64,000 nt of DNA from Populus alba (GCF_005239225.2 NC_133289.1:14368889-14432888); one strand, 5' to 3'. Positions 21,301 through 35,284 are shown, counted from the stretch's first letter. Notes: generated by a model from the sequence alone, not told the origin. Numbers and translations are program-made.

Positions 21301-24300
21301 CATCTTACATCTCATGCAGCTGGTTGGTGTTTCTGGGTGCTACCATGATCATAGAACTGGAAATAAAGCAGCTCACATCATTGCTAGGCTAGTGATTCAA
21401 GATAGTTAGGGAAATTTTTCAATAATCCTCTTCTATGTAATTATACTGTCCTTTTGGAGGATTTGCAATGCCTTTGTATATTTGTTGTACCATTTTATTT
21501 GTCAAGAAATGAAAATTCTATCATTGTTTTTTTATAAAGAAAAAAAAAACATTCTGAACATGTAAAAACAATTTAACATGTATGAGCATTGTTACACCTG
21601 AAAGCATCTTGGCAGCTTCTCCTGACAGAACCACTAAAACTGAGCAAAGTTCTTTTAAGTCCTGTGATTGGATAATGTCTGACAAGAGAGACCTGCAATC
21701 ATGACATGAAAGTTAGTTTTGTGAACACGAATATTGGTAATGTTTTCATGAAGACAAACAGCCACTATACCTGTATGTGATTTTTGAAGAGCCCAATGTT
21801 GTAGTGATACCAGCTCGAGTAACAGGATTAGAAGGCAATGGAGAGGAGGGTGCAGCAGGCCTGATGTGGCTAGCCTGTGAATGCAAAAAACACACAGCAA
21901 CACTGTCATGTGCTATAGACCAGTACCCAAATATGATGATTCAGTACCAAATCAAAGGATCCAACAAATAGCAATAAGGATGTAATTTGCAAACTTGAAC
22001 TGCAACTCAGAGACAGAAGAAGCTAGTTTTATGATTATGTCTATCTTCTTCTTCCCAGTTCGTCTCTACAAGCTAATAGCTTATTCTATGCATCGAATTG
22101 TAAACTGCTTAGATTAGGTAACTTTTACAAAATCATCATTACAAATAAAAAATTCTCTTCGATACAGAATTAACCAAATATGCTAAGAGGACATTTACCT
22201 GTTGAAAATGTCCAAGCCTGTGAAATGACGGATCCTTGACTGTCTGCCCAAAGAAAAGCTCCTGACCTTTTCTCTTCCTAGATACAGGCAGGGAAGCATA
22301 GCCAGAAGATCCAATAGCCCCAGTTATTGCAGCATTTGCAGCCTGTTGAATATATGCCATGTTGTTGCCATGGTCACCATGAAAGAGAGCCTGTCTCTCT
22401 TCGCTTCCTTCAAAATTCTTGCAGTCCATGCATTTACAATTTTCAGAACAAAGAATGTTTGCTTGGAAACATTCACAGTACTTTTTGAGACATCCAGATT
22501 TCTTGCAATGACATCCCTTATTGTGCTTTACAAACACCAATCCTTCCCCAGTCTCTTCCTGCAATTGTTTCCAACCATTTCATATGATGGCCAACAACAC
22601 CAGAAAAAAGTAGGATCTCATAAAAAATAAATAAAAACACCTCCAATGAATTCTAACAAAGGTACTTCATTTAAATTCAATAATGACAAGCAATGAGTTT
22701 TTACCTATGCATCTATCATAATGGTGTTCTGCAATTTTCTTAATGAATAAATTCCACATAAATGAAACAAACTCCACCTTAAAAAGTTCAGCACATGAGG
22801 ATTTATTTCAGTGAAAAATTCATAGGGAAAAGGTTTGATATCTACTGAATATTTTAGATGAAGTTCTATTAATAATGAAAATGAGCAGAATAACAAAATA
22901 AAGAAAAGTCATCCATCGAATGAAAGAAAGGAAAACAAAGAGAGCTGGAGTATAAGAACCCTCCGACAATGAACCCTCGAATATGATTCCACTGTCTGGG
23001 ACAAAATTATTTGGCAATTTCATACTGAAAATGGCATTCATGACAAAAAGGAAATAATAAAAGGATTGTCAATTTTTTTTATTGTTGCAGATTATGTCAT
23101 ATCTCAAGTAGTGCAACACTTTCATGCACAAAGCAAAAGGTAAAAAGACAAACACCACTCAAAACCTTCACAATCAAAGATAAAATGTAACTATAGCTTC
23201 AGATACAAAATATCTCATTTAAATTACATCAAAAAATGGAAAAGAGATACAGAGGGGTATCCTGGCTCCTGTTCCAACAAGAAATGAGGAAAAGCAAAGA
23301 CAAAGGAAAGGCTATATATGATAAAGGCTCCCATTTGAAGTAAATATTTGGTTAATAAACTTCATAAAAGCATTCAGCTGAAAAGTAGTCTATGTAGGTT
23401 TAACCAATGTACCCGACTATCCCGTGTTCCATGTGGGCTGCTTGCAATTTTTGGCCTGAATGCATTTGGATTACGCTCTAAAGTTGCTTCGACAGCTTCT
23501 CGCCTGGCAGCCTCATTTTCAACATTGTTATAACAATTAACGCAATTGCACCCATCACAATATGTTCCAGAGGCAAAGCACTCACAATAACTGCTCAGGA
23601 CATGAAAAAATTATATATCAGTAAATATCTTGTGCCAGTCAGTGCAGTACAAGAATTGACATGATGTCATTACCAGAAAACCAGGAAAGTTAGCAAACCC
23701 GAAATCCATTAAACAGAAATTACTAGGGTATCATGTGACTGAAGCACAGAAAGCAGGCCCCATAATTTAAAAATGATTCAAGCGAGCTGCCTGGGTGTTG
23801 TTCTAGGCAATATTTCTACATTTATGAAAATCATTTCACGCATAAAGCATGAGATGAGTAGTACCAGACCTCCAGTGTTGCACTTAAACGTGTACTTCCT
23901 GGATATAAGAATGGAAAACGAGTTCAAAATTGTTTCTTTTTCTGTTGAAATAAGACTATAACAAGTTGACACCTGTAACTCCATTTTTCAAATTCTTAAA
24001 TAGAAAAGCAAGCCAGCAGTAAATCCCACGACCAAATTAAGTAGTACCGAGATATATTTGATTTAAATTTCATCGGAAAAGAAAACAGCAATTCATTGAC
24101 TCTAAAGCAGAACAGAATATCATCCCATGGAAGAAACATTACTAAGATGACGATGTACTTACAGCTTTAAGCACCGAGAGTGTTTACAGTTGCACTGTTT
24201 TTGCTTCTTCGGAGTGCCATCTTTCAATTCAGCATTCAGTCTTGGTCTTGATTTTGGTGATTCTGGTTTCCTGGATATAAGGAGAAAAAAGGAAAGAAAA

Positions 24301-25275
24301 GAGCAGTCTTAGACTCTTAGGAGAGAAATAAATGGATGAAAGAATGAAAGAAAGTCATAATGGACAACGAATTGTGTGTCTTGATCAATGGTAGCAAAGT
24401 AACTGTGTGTCTGTCTCTACCAAAACTTCTCTCAACTTCATTTTCAGAGCATTTATTCACTAAAGGCATCTAATTTGAAAAGGTATGGACCTGTATACAC
24501 AGAAATATCTTCAACGATAGAAAAAAGAAAAATAAATGCAAGAATTACATTTACAAGACTGTTTCATTTCTTTCACTACTCATTGGGGGAGGGGGGGGGG
24601 GAGTAGAGTTCCTTTCTTGTAATCTAATTCGAAGATGACCTCATCAAAACATCAGACCCATTATCCCTGGATCAAAGAAAACTAAGCAAACTCTCTTTGG
24701 GAAAAAAAAATTAAAAACTGCACCTCTGCAAAAAAATAAAAAGGAAATTTAGAATTAATGGGAGAAAGAGCAGTGAAGAACAGTGACAAGAACCCTCAAA
24801 AATTCGCAAAGATGACAACTTTGCAACTCCAAAATCAAAACTTTCAAACAAAAACTCCAATCAAGCCCACAAAAATGGTAAATTTCCCATTTGTTTGACA
24901 TCAATTCTTCCAAATGAAAACTTGCAAGATTCAGTAATTTACCCAGTAAAATCCACATATACAATCTCACAAGGCAGTTTTTTTTTCTTTTCAAAAATAT
25001 CAAACTTTAACTCACACAGCCCTCGCTGCTGGCTCCTGCTGCGTCTGCTGTTGCGGTGCCACTGGAATCGAAACCACCTGTGGTTGCGGTTGTGGGTGAG
25101 GCTGCGGCTGGCACTGCGCGGACGCCGGGGTAACCACCACAGGCGATGGCTGCAATTCAGGAAGGACACCCTGTGTGAAATCTAGCTGTCTGGCTAGCTT
25201 TTTGGCCGGAAAATCTGCAGTCTCCGATTGCTGCAGCTTTTTTGGAGGGAATTCGCTTCCCTCACTTTCCCCCAT
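18377..25275 (-). CDS. TCX5: CXC-domain (CPP) transcription regulator, TCX5/TCX6-like
   Basis: Exons: 25016-25275, 24163-24270, 23413-23590, 22199-22558, 21771-21874, 21598-21692, 19399-19818 and 18377-18621. The phases join to give 589 aa. The start is the ATG opening [13 protein letters not shown], after which comes a Gln/Pro-rich segment. Two cysteine-rich CXC domains follow, with Cys at 113, 115, 120, 125, 127, 134, 137, 139 and 142, and at 198, 200, 205, 210, 212, 219, 223, 225 and 228. They are joined by the family's [10 protein letters not shown] linker. This is the tesmin/TSO1 (CPP) family, nuclear DNA-binding proteins of plant DREAM complexes; TCX5/6 are reported to repress DNA-methylation genes. 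The C-terminal half ([24 protein letters not shown]) also fits TCX5/6. Introns are GT-AG except the last (18622-19398), which starts GC. TCX5 versus TCX6 cannot be decided here. Confidence 0.95.
18784..18951. repeat. 82-bp tandem duplication in the last TCX intron
   Basis: Two units begin 'aaaggtaagtt' at 18784 and 18866. Each contains 'aagtggcatatgtaatta'. The sequence just after it has a B-box-like 'gagttcaaaac' (about 18985), so a SINE origin is possible but weakly supported. Confidence 0.85.
19833..20012. repeat. 88-bp tandem duplication in a TCX intron
   Basis: Two almost identical units start at 19833 and 19921 with 'atttcaaaggaaagccca'. The first begins only 15 bp upstream (in gene sense) of exon 7, so the branch-point and pyrimidine region of that intron is partly duplicated. 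Confidence 0.9.
20900..21545 (+). pseudogene. LINE RNase H fragment inside a TCX intron
   Basis: Plus-strand frames give a LINE-type RNase H domain (RVT_3-like) with a frameshift. The pieces are [49 protein letters not shown] and [13 protein letters not shown]. An A/T-rich tail ends near 21550. The fragment is opposite in orientation to the host gene and lies in the intron between exons 6 and 7. It is the 3' end only, as is usual for 5'-truncated LINE insertions. Confidence 0.75.
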
Positions 25276-26260
25276 CTATTTTCAAAATAATCTCCAAATC
25301 ACCCCTGTCCAGATTCTTTTTAAGTAAATAAATTATAGTGAGTTTTCCTCAATAATTACACAAACTCGTCCCAATTCTCAAACCTTCAGATCCAGAAAAC
25401 GAACATAAATCATCCAAAACACACAATTACTCACCAAATGAGCGATTAATGAGCTCAAACAAAAATCGAAGAAATAAAAAAATATTTACAAACAACTTTG
25501 ATCCAGAAAACGAATAGAGATAGAGAGAAAAGGACTGTGGGTAGCAAAAGGGGGGGCTTTCGGCTTTGGCTTTGGCTTGCTTGGTGTTCTTCCTTGGTGT
25601 GTGTCTCCCCCCCTCTCTCAAGTGATTTTGAAATTCAATTTTTCTTCTTTTATTGAATGGTTGGATTTCAGTTTTATTTCTAATCTGACGCTTTTCCTTC
25701 AATTCAATGATCTGACGGTCGCATTTCATAGAAAGAGAATCAGGTTACATAGTTTCACCGTTTGATTAATTTAAGATATAAAAATTTCCATGGTGTGGGA
25801 GTCGACTTGTCTGAAAGGATAGCTAGTGTACGCTACAGTGCAGGACGTGAAGAATTTGTAATCCACGTGAAGAAAAGATGAGTTGGCAATGTGTGATTGG
25901 ATGGTTGGGTTATGAGAGGAAGGGTGAAAAAAAGAGGAGGGGATTTTTTAATGGGTGAAAAGTGAAAAATAAAATAAAATTGGCGCTAAAGAGGCTGTCG
26001 TTGACACACTTACTTTTTCTCGAGTTGGAGGTTAGCCTGTTAGGTTTGTTTTACGATGTTTTCATTTGGTGACACATTTACTAAAAGTAATGTTGTTCTT
26101 TTTTTTTTATTTGGCACTAATGGACGGACAAGATTTGTTTTGGACACAGAGGAATAACAGTAACGTACGAAAAAATTCTCTGATGCTCTCTCTTGCTATT
26201 AAAAGGAATTTCGTTAACAAATTAATTTAGCTTAAGAAATATAGAAACTTCCAGGATTAT
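25276..26260 (-). promoter_or_regulatory. TCX 5' UTR and promoter region
   Basis: Upstream sequence of the TCX gene. The stretch 25550-25620 is purine-rich on the gene strand, as plant 5' leaders often are. An E2F-like TTGGCGC (25980-25986) lies about 0.7 kb upstream. That would suit a DREAM-linked gene, but a single short match is weak. No TATA box was assigned. Confidence 0.4.
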
Positions 26261-26599
26261 TTATTAGGAGGGGTCAAAATTAATATAATAAAATATAATA
26301 TTTATTTTAATTTATTGTACATTAGTTGTAAAACAAAACTTACATAATTTAGTTTTATTCAAATAACTTACTACGAACATATAATAACCTTTGTATAAGG
26401 TAAAAAGTTTGGAGTAATACCAAATTGAGTCAAAGAAATAAAGTTAATTTTATTTTCATAATATATCCATCACTTTAATGTAGTTGGTTTTTATACTTAT
26501 CAAATATAAACATACAAAGTATATAAGAAACATTAGTTAAAACGAAGCATTATTTATTGTTTGATAAACTTTGAAATAAAGCAAAAAGTAATAAAAAAT

Positions 26600-27421
26600 A
26601 ATTCTTACATATTTATTTTAATTATGCTCGTCGTTCTTTCATAGAATAGAAATCATCGATTATCATATCAGTTGTGAATCTTTCAACAATTTTTTTTTTT
26701 TATATAGACAATCAAATAATTTGCAAGAAAATCATCCTTCATCCTATTATGAAGTTTTGTTTTAACAATCTTCATCGCTGAAAAAGCTCGTTTAGTAGGC
26801 TGTGAGTTATTAATTTTTTTTTTCAACCTAAAATCAAAATATATATTGTAAGAAAAAATTGATAATTTTGGTGGCTCTATTAATCAAAAAATCCAAGCAT
26901 AATCAAAACAAAACCAATAAAATATATCTAATTAATTAGAAAAAAATCATTATAACAAGAATTCAAAAAAGCAATTGGTAGAACTAGCAAATCTAAGAAA
27001 AAAAAAAGGGAGCAAAAATGGTAGAATTATATAAAAAAATCATCATCAAATTATTAACAAACATCTCAAAACAAAACAAAAATATATTTTAAATTTAAAT
27101 TACCTTATTTTATTTGATGAAAGATAAATTAATTAATAGCTCTGCTTTAATTTTTTTTGTAGAAAAAGTTTGCTTGCGATTAGTGTTTTTATTTTTGTTT
27201 TTGATTAGTTCTGTTTTTTATTTCACAAAATAATGTTTTTATTTTTTTTTTCTTTTCCATGTAACTCAAGAATAAATTCAAAGGAAATCAAAAGTGAAGT
27301 CATAGCCCACCTCTTTAAAATAAAATAAAAAATATAACACTTCCTCATTTAATTACCTAATAAAAAAAAAATTACAGGGGGGGCCCCGGCCCCTGCTTGC
27401 CCCCCCTTGCTTCCGCCCCTG
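26600..27421 (-). pseudogene. hAT transposase dimerisation-domain fragment
   Basis: The minus strand at about 26830-26620 reads TKRAFSAMKIVKTKLHNRM, then DDFLANYLIVYIEK, interrupted by a T-run, then a short tail ending MKERRA. This is the C-terminal dimerisation block of TTF/hAT-type transposases. At 27378-27421 a G/C-rich end reads, on the minus strand, CAGGGGCGGAAGC followed by G-runs, like the terminal repeats of such elements. The rest of the transposase is gone, and the other end was not found. Confidence 0.65.
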
Positions 27422-27579
27422 TCCCCAGCATTCTTTTTTTTTCATAAGACTAGTTTTATGTTGGTTGGATTAAAATTCTTTTCAACTTATAAAAAATGGT
27501 TTAGGCAAATAAAAAATTATTTAGTATTGTTATTAAATTTGATCAAGCAAATCAATTTTAAATTCTACCAATTCATCTC

Positions 27580-29200
27580 CTTACTTAGTACAAATTTAAA
27601 ATTAAATCATGTAAAAATTATCATGACATGACCTTGTCAACTTGACATATCACAAACAACTATAATGACTAGTAAAAAATATGGTGTGGTTTTAAAAAGA
27701 AATTTAAGATGACACTTTTTTTTAATAATATATTTAAACGATCTAGGTTTCATGACTTAACTTGTTAAACTCGTGACATTGATTATAAACTCCAATGGGC
27801 TTAATAATTTTTTAAAAAAAACTATTTGTTACTTAATTATACTATAACAAAAATAGAAGTTCGCAAAATCAAACACAAATCAAATATCAAAATATTTGTT
27901 TGAGATTTCAATAAAAAGCAAACTGAAACAAATTGTGAAGATTAATTCAAAACCAGCAAAATATTGAAGGATAAAATTTAAAGAAAATAAATTTTTAAAA
28001 AAATAAAAATAAACGAAAGAAAAAACCAAAAGCAAAGGTAAAAAAAATGAAAGGGGGGACTCATGCTACATTGCGGGTTGGATTAAAAAAAAGTTCATAT
28101 CATAGAAAACAATTTGACAATATTATTAAACTCTACTCTACAACTCAACTTTAAAACTTTTTGACATGACTTCTTGTTTAACCTAAATTTAAAAATTAAC
28201 TTGCGCGAAAGTTGTTTTAAGATGACCAAGTCGACTTGATGGATCATAAAACAATTTGGATGATCAGTAAAAAAGAATGGTTTGACTTTAAAAAAAAATA
28301 AGATAACTTCTTTTTTTCAATATTAAGTTAGGGGCATATCGAGTCAACTCGGGCTTGGCTTAACTTATTAAACTTGCAATCCGAATCATGGACTCCACTA
28401 GGTTTAATAACTGTTTTTTTTAACTGTTTTTTACTTGATCATATGATAAAAAATATAGACATTCACAAAATTATGCACCAATCAAATATCAAAATATTTA
28501 TTTAAGATTATGAAAATCTTTTAGAAAGCAAACCAAAATAAATTATGAAAACCAATTCAAAATCAATCAAATGTTGAAGAATGAGGTTGGAAAAAAAGAA
28601 AAAGAAAAAAAGTATTCAATCAAAAGAAGAAGAAAAGCTGGAAGCTGGAAGTTTTTTTTAAAAAAAAAAAAAAAGAGAAAGGAAAAAAAAAAAAAGGGGG
28701 AGCCCAACCTAACATGTCAACCTCGAAACATCTTGACTCAACTCCTATCTTAGCGTAGGTTTAAAATTAACCCATGTGAAAGTTGTCTCGACATGACCAG
28801 TCGACTTGGTGAGTCTAAAAGCAATCTAGATGATTGGTAAAAAACGTTGTTTATCTTTCAAAAAAATTCAAAATAATATCCTTTTTTAATATTAAGATGA
28901 TAATATCTTGAATTGATTTGGGCTTTAAAGCTTAAACCACCAAAACCACGATCCAAAGAATAGACTCCAATGGATTTAACAACTTTTTTTTTTATTCAAT
29001 AATTTGATAATAAAGATAGATGCTAATAAAATTAAACATCAACTATATATCAAGATTTTTGTTTAGGATTGCAATAATCTTATAAAAAATAAGCTGAAAT
29101 AAATTATGAATACTGTTTCTAAATCAATGAAATATTGAAGGATAAAATTAAAAAAAAATTTTAAAAAAATATTCAACTCAAAGAAAAAGAAATGGAAATG
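27580..29200. repeat. Three diverged tandem units of about 0.6 kb
   Basis: The same landmarks recur in order: 'gactcca' with 'ggtttaat'-type sequence near 27791, 28393 and 28965, and 'gaaggataaaatt' or its variant near 27967, 28574 and 29136. Spacing is 560-610 bp. Each unit also has a 'gacttg..ga' pair and a purine tract. No protein is encoded. Confidence 0.75.
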
Positions 29201-29221
29201 AAATGAGATTTTTTTTAAAAA

Positions 29222-29371
29222 AGTCAACTCTTTCACCATTCATATTAACATTGAGAATGAAGGAGTTGAGGTTTTACCCTAGTTTTCTTAGTATAGGAGA
29301 CAATGAAATTAGAAAAACAAATATAAAAAAATAATTCAATTGAAAGGGAAAAAAATAAAAAGGTGGAAGTG

Positions 29372-29431
<60 letters not shown>

Positions 29432-29520
29432 AGGGGCTAGCTCTTTCAATATTCACTTGAACAATGAAGGAGTTAGGGTTTCACCCTAGTTCTTTTAGTA
29501 TAAGAGATAATTGAGTTAAA
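29222..29520. repeat. Direct repeat flanking a TA microsatellite
   Basis: About 29222-29310 and 29443-29520 are related (both contain 'aatgaaggagtt' and 'accctagtt'). Between them is (TA)n at 29372-29427. Confidence 0.8.
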
Positions 29521-31559
29521 AAACAACATTTTTTATTGAGTTTTGGTTTTTTTTTTCTCAAATTCTTAATTAGAAACATAATCATAAACTAACAAAAATT
29601 AACATGTGGGTCTTATTAACATTTAAAAAAGAAATATTGTGTCGGACAATTATCTTGCAAAAGACAAGCTCATGACATTTAGATTAAAATTAAAACAATA
29701 AAAAAGATTATAAGTAAGATTTCAAAAAAATTATGGAAGAATAATTGCAAATAATTAAAAAAGGGGAGGATTATGAGCAAAGTTTGACCTTAAATATCAA
29801 ACATGCTTTCTTTGGAGCATTTTAAATAAAGTGATTGTCTTATAACCTAGGTTAGCACATGATAAATTCAATTTTACTTGGTAATGTGGTTTAAAATTGT
29901 TTCTCAAAATGCTTTTTCAAATTATATGCTAGCACATTGCATCACATTACCAAATACACATGAATATATCATCCTATTATTTGGTCTTTTATTTTTTTTT
30001 TTAGTCTCTATATTTTAAAAAAAGTATAATTTACATTATGGACTTTTATATACGCATAATATTTTACATTCTCACTCCAGTCTGTAAAAAAAAAAAATAA
30101 ATAAATAAATAATATATGATTATTTATAGATTGTCATTATTTTCTATTTAATAACTATAAAACCTATATTGTGTTAAAATAATGAAAATACCTAAAAGTT
30201 ATCATTGCAATTAAAAAACAATAGCCAGTTAATCAATTATCATAAAATTACAAAAATGCTACCTTTACAAATATTTAAAAATATATTTATTCTTTTTTCA
30301 AACCAATTCACACAATCAAAATCAAACTCTTTTATAAACAGTCGTCATTTCCAATCACAAGCAATAATTTTCCAACAACAAAAAATCCCAATCATTATCT
30401 CCCCATTTGCAACAAACAAATGAGCACAACAAACTTATCAAATATTCCAGCCACAAACTACGCATTGGCATACACCATTTAAGCATAACAACTCATATTT
30501 ATCCCTCTTTTCTTTATAATTATGGCAAACAAACTTGCTAAAATTCCACCAAAACATAGCAAGAATTCCAAAAAAATCTCAATCCACACACTACTTAAAA
30601 TATTCAGTGTGCACACTGCCCACCACTAAACAAACATCGCCTACTACTGAACACAAACTACATGAATTTTCAAAGACTAAAGTTAAAAAGTTATAGCAAA
30701 ACAACCATGCACATTATCAACATATCATCATTTACATCAAATGCTAATATCATACAAAGTTCTAGCAACTTGAATGGACTAAAGTTTAAGAATAGAAAGT
30801 GCATTAAATGTAAAGACAGCGTAGTTGTTAGAATATCATAAATAAAAACTAGTAAAAACAAGTTATTCTACATATGTGATTATATGTCACACAAATATAC
30901 CTTTATTAACTAGTGCAAACCTTATAAATAAAATTGAATTAACTATGATAGGGGGAGAAGGTGCTAATAATGTTAAGGAAATAGTATATAAGTTTAAGAA
31001 AATGAAAGATAAACTACTTAGAGTATGGATTAAGAATCACAATATAGAAGCTAGATTTGTAAGTGTCAAGTTGTTTCTGGTAGTTAATTTAGTATGAACA
31101 ATGTTATTATTTGTTCACATCGAACAAATAAAGTAAAACAATGTATTGCTAGCTATTAACTATTAAGCAAAATGCAAGAACATAAATATGTTAAATAAAT
31201 TCATAAGGTGGCTTTGCTAACACCAATATAGCATTCATATTGTGAAAAAAAAAAAACAAATCATTAACAATAAAGCATTTTTAGAAAAAACAACACCTTA
31301 ATGGAAATGATCCACATATATATTACATCCATATTGCAATACAGAAAAACATTAACAATTACATAGAAGTAACATATTGCTCAGAGTCACAAGTCTTTTT
31401 CTATATTCTTTAATCAACAAAATTACTTTGGGTAAAGTGTTAAAATAATATAAATGTACAAGTTTGTAATTTAAGAGAACATCAATGTAGATTTTTTTAT
31501 TAAACTAATATAATTATCAACATATTTAATAGAATCACATGTGTGTGTTAAGAGTTGAA
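29521..31559. other. A+T-rich intergenic DNA, no gene seen
   Basis: No recognisable domain on either strand. ORFs at 30205-30423 and 30876-31097 are short, with no known motif. Confidence 0.45.
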
Positions 31560-33680
31560 AAGAGGATAAAACAACATGACTTCTGTCACCCATTATTAGA
31601 TCTCTTTTTAATTATGGATACTCTACCACCACTTTCCACCTATAATTTGTTTAGCATTATCTCTTTAGCATGTCTTAAGATTTTAGTCATATTACTTGCA
31701 GATGCTGCATCTAAATATAGAAGATTTTTTTTTCTTATAATATCAGATCTTCTCTTTCTTCTTCATTTTCTATTCTTTCTTGGTCTACTCACACTTATTT
31801 TAAGGTTTAGAGGTAGAAAAATTACATATCCTTCATTGTGATGGAGATCAATTTTTAGTAAAAGGTGCATCACCTAAAAATATATCTTCCTAAATGTTTC
31901 AACAATGTAGTATGCATAACATATATCTTATAACTTAACTCTTTTGTGATGCTCACAACGAACCATATGTTTATATGAAATCCTAGTCATTACCCCCCTG
32001 CCATAAGGGCATTGTCTTTTCACCAAATCAATATAAAGTTTGGTTTGGCCCTTATAGATTTGATATTCATCAAAACTAGTTAGAATCATTCTTGTATTTT
32101 TTTATCTTCTCTATAGACTTTTCCAACAACTTCCTAATATAGGGTGTTGTATTTGTTTCATAACTTACAGCCCGAGCAAATCGATCATGAAACCTAGCCA
32201 TAAGTTTCATCATACTTTTTTTTAGTAACATAACAATTGCCATACTCATGTAATTCCAAACTCAGCTTTTAAATGATTTTGCCAAGTTATTAGCTATATT
32301 TTCTACCTTAATTCATGGTTTAACAAATGCCTAACCTAATATTCCTTATATAGCTGCAAAAATTAAGATTTAAGTAAGCTTTTGAGGCACCATAAAACAT
32401 GATCTTGAGTTCCAAACCATAAAATCTTTTTTCTTCAAAATAACATAAATATACCTTTAACAATGCCTATGTATTGTCACCAAAAATATCTTGACAATAG
32501 TTTCTGGTAGTCTCTGTAAAATAAAATACTTTCATATAGATACAAAAACACTCACCATGGTTAGAAAAAACAATTTTTACCTTTTGCTTGCTGATATTAT
32601 GCAAAATTGCCTCTAATGTATTCCTTGTTTAATGGATTCATATATTCATATAAAAACCATCATCATGTGTTGTTGTTTTTAGACTCAACAATAACATAAA
32701 CAATAAGAAACAATATATTATTGCCATTTAAAACAACTATTGATAATATGACTCCTCCATATGGATCATTGAGATGACATCCTTCTATCCCAATTAATGA
32801 CCTACATCAATTAACAAAGCTATTCCTTATCGCTTTTAAACAAATACAAACTTATTGAAAGTTTCACGATGAATACACTTTTGAATTGTAATAAGGGTCA
32901 AACCCTAAAAAAAATAAGAACCTAGATTATATTACTTCAATAACTAGACGTATCTAATGAGTTTCTTAAAAGATTTATTATGACTTCCTTAAAAAAACTT
33001 TTTCACATTGATCCTAACTTTTCATAATTGCATCAAGTGTGGTTTAATCTCAAACTTATGTTCTAGAATTGTACTAAAGGCTTTATTTAAAATGTTTGGG
33101 TCACCATTAATTATTGGTAACAATTTATTTGCTATCTATGTTGAATTAATAACTTTTATATTTATAGACCAAAAGCAATTATGTTTCTATCTTAAAGACT
33201 TCACCATAGATGTGTTAGTACCTGGAAGGAGAGAAACATATACCCGTTAAGCATAACGATCACCAATACATGTTGCTACAATCTTCTCTTTCTAATTAAT
33301 ATACTTTAAGGTGATATTTATGCTTCATTTCATACTATCTTAACATATCTCTAAAGTGATTGACATTGGTCAAAACATGAGATTTTTTATATTTAATGGA
33401 TCTATCAACCACAACCTAAAAGTAGTAACACTTTATTTACTCTACTTATACTCATCAAAATTCAAATCTTTTAACCCAAAAGTAGTAACACTTTATTGCT
33501 TTTTTTAACTTTATCATTATATGGAGAAATATATTTAGTTCCAGGTACCCTATCATTATTAGGCTTGCTCGAATAACATAAGGCTTTCTCAATGGTGAAG
33601 GATTAATATTAGTATCAACATTTATATGAATTTCTTCTTTGCATTCTTGTTCATGCATACTTAATATCTATAATGTTGAG
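31560..33680 (-). pseudogene. Dead Mutator-like (MULE) transposase
   Basis: The minus-strand translation, in several frames, follows a MULE transposase from start to end. At about 33300-33000 are KIVATCIGDRYA, then STWIANKLLPIINGDPNI and FEIKPHLMQL. At about 32800-32620 the catalytic core reads IGIEGCHLNDPYGGVIL, LNGNNILFLIVYVIVESKN and WWFLYEY. At about 32180-32100 is RFARAVSYETNTTPYI. Near 31800 the tail is SRPRKNRK. In active relatives the core reads DGCHL; here Glu stands in place of that catalytic Asp. Stops and frameshifts run throughout. Terminal inverted repeats were not found. Confidence 0.75.
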
Positions 33681-34712
33681 GCATCATCAACAATCTTATT
33701 CTTTCTGTCATCCTTTATTTTAAAGCCATTAAAGTGTACATCATATACTTGTTTGTATATGAACAATATGTTTATGTAAAACATATAGTTAAAACATTAA
33801 TTTTTTTTGGATAAACAAAGAACCACCATGATGAACAATTATACCTTGCATTTTGTATAATATAATGGTAAAGAATAAACTACTACATTATGGTTAAATA
33901 ATTATGAAACAAATTAAGAATGTCTAAAAAATACCATAAGCTATAGTTTGGGAGTTTTTTAGGATTTCCAAAAAAATATTATTTGTTAGGTTAACAAACT
34001 TAATAGATGCTTTATTATATCAATCAAACATGTTTTAAAGCAATGATTATAAAATTAGGGTTATATAAACGTTAACATGTGAAATACAATTTAAGGTTGT
34101 TTAGGGTTTAAAAAACAAGTAAATAATAAAATTTGATAATGATTAAAGTTGCTAGAAGAGTTAAAACTTTAATTAAACATGTTTGAAGAAAAATAGAGTT
34201 ATGTAAACATTATTTACCCATTACCTTCAAATTAGAGGTTTTTTTTCTAGGTGTTTAAAAAGACAAGATTAATTTTTTTTTTCAACTAGCAAGATGGTGT
34301 TAGAAATGTTGATTATTGTAGATTAAACAAGACTAACACACTTTTTTTTATGGTTTTTCTACCTTTGGAATTTATGTTTGTACATTTATAAATTTGTGCT
34401 TTTTATTTACATAAAGTAAAAACAACCTATAAACAAATGAATTAACTATGTTTAACAATAACAAAACACATTAGCAATGATTTTTTGAAGTCTCAATCCA
34501 AAAAAATATATATTTAAAACACATGTTTATTACTCCAACAACACTATGAGAAAAGACAACCACAATGAGACAAGAAATTATGAAAAATCAATAAGAAACA
34601 ATAGTTTTTTTTATTCAATTTGGGTTTAGATAAAGAAAGGAACTAATTTTCTGATAGAGAAAAAATCACCTTATAAGAAAGGATTGATATGTTAATTGAT
34701 CAATTTTCAATT

Positions 34713-34754
<42 letters not shown>

Positions 34755-35284
34755 GATTATTTTATCATGTTTAGAACTTTTACTGACTAAAAATGTAAGC
34801 TGGAAAGTATAGCGAGTAAACTATATATATAAAAAAAAACCCTAAACTACAAGTGTAATTTTCCCAAATAATAAATAAGCAGACATCATCTTGTATTCTT
34901 GATAATCACAGTAGTAAATCATATGATGAATCATTGCACCATTGCTTACATGCCAAATTGTAACTAAGTGCATTTTTCATAAATAAATAATAATAAAAAA
35001 ACACCATCCAGGAGCAGCAAAAAAGCGACTGGAACTACAACCATAGACCGGTTCCAAGTGTTTTTTTTTTTTTTAAAAAAATAAAATTGAAGACCCACAT
35101 TAATGCATCATAACTAAGATAAATTTCCAAGCAAAATTAAGAAACAAAAATAACGCAATCTTTAAAACAGTCGGAAAACATAAATAAATTCAGAGCTGTG
35201 CCATGACATCCATCATCACCCAACAAAGAGCACAATTACTATTATACCAAGATGAACCAATCAAACTGCATAGCCTCACTACTG
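33681..35284. other. A+T-rich intergenic DNA and 3' flank of the zinc-finger gene
   Basis: No gene was recognised. It contains an (AT)n tract at 34715-34750. The end nearest 35284 should include the 3' UTR of the minus-strand gene. Confidence 0.45.

Noticed and set aside
20883..21348. Host gene nested in the TCX intron
   Set aside because: The frames together spell only a frameshifted LINE RNase H end with an A/T-rich tail.
22820..23041. Possible extra TCX exon (minus strand)
   Set aside because: Exons 3 and 4 already join in phase at a family-conserved place, and the peptide does not resemble TCX proteins.
24895..25185. Arg/Leu-rich plus-strand ORF
   Set aside because: Shadow of the Gln/Pro-rich first TCX exon.
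30205..31097. Small genes in the A+T-rich spacer
   Set aside because: Short, low-complexity, Lys/Asn/Ile-rich ORFs expected by chance at this base composition.
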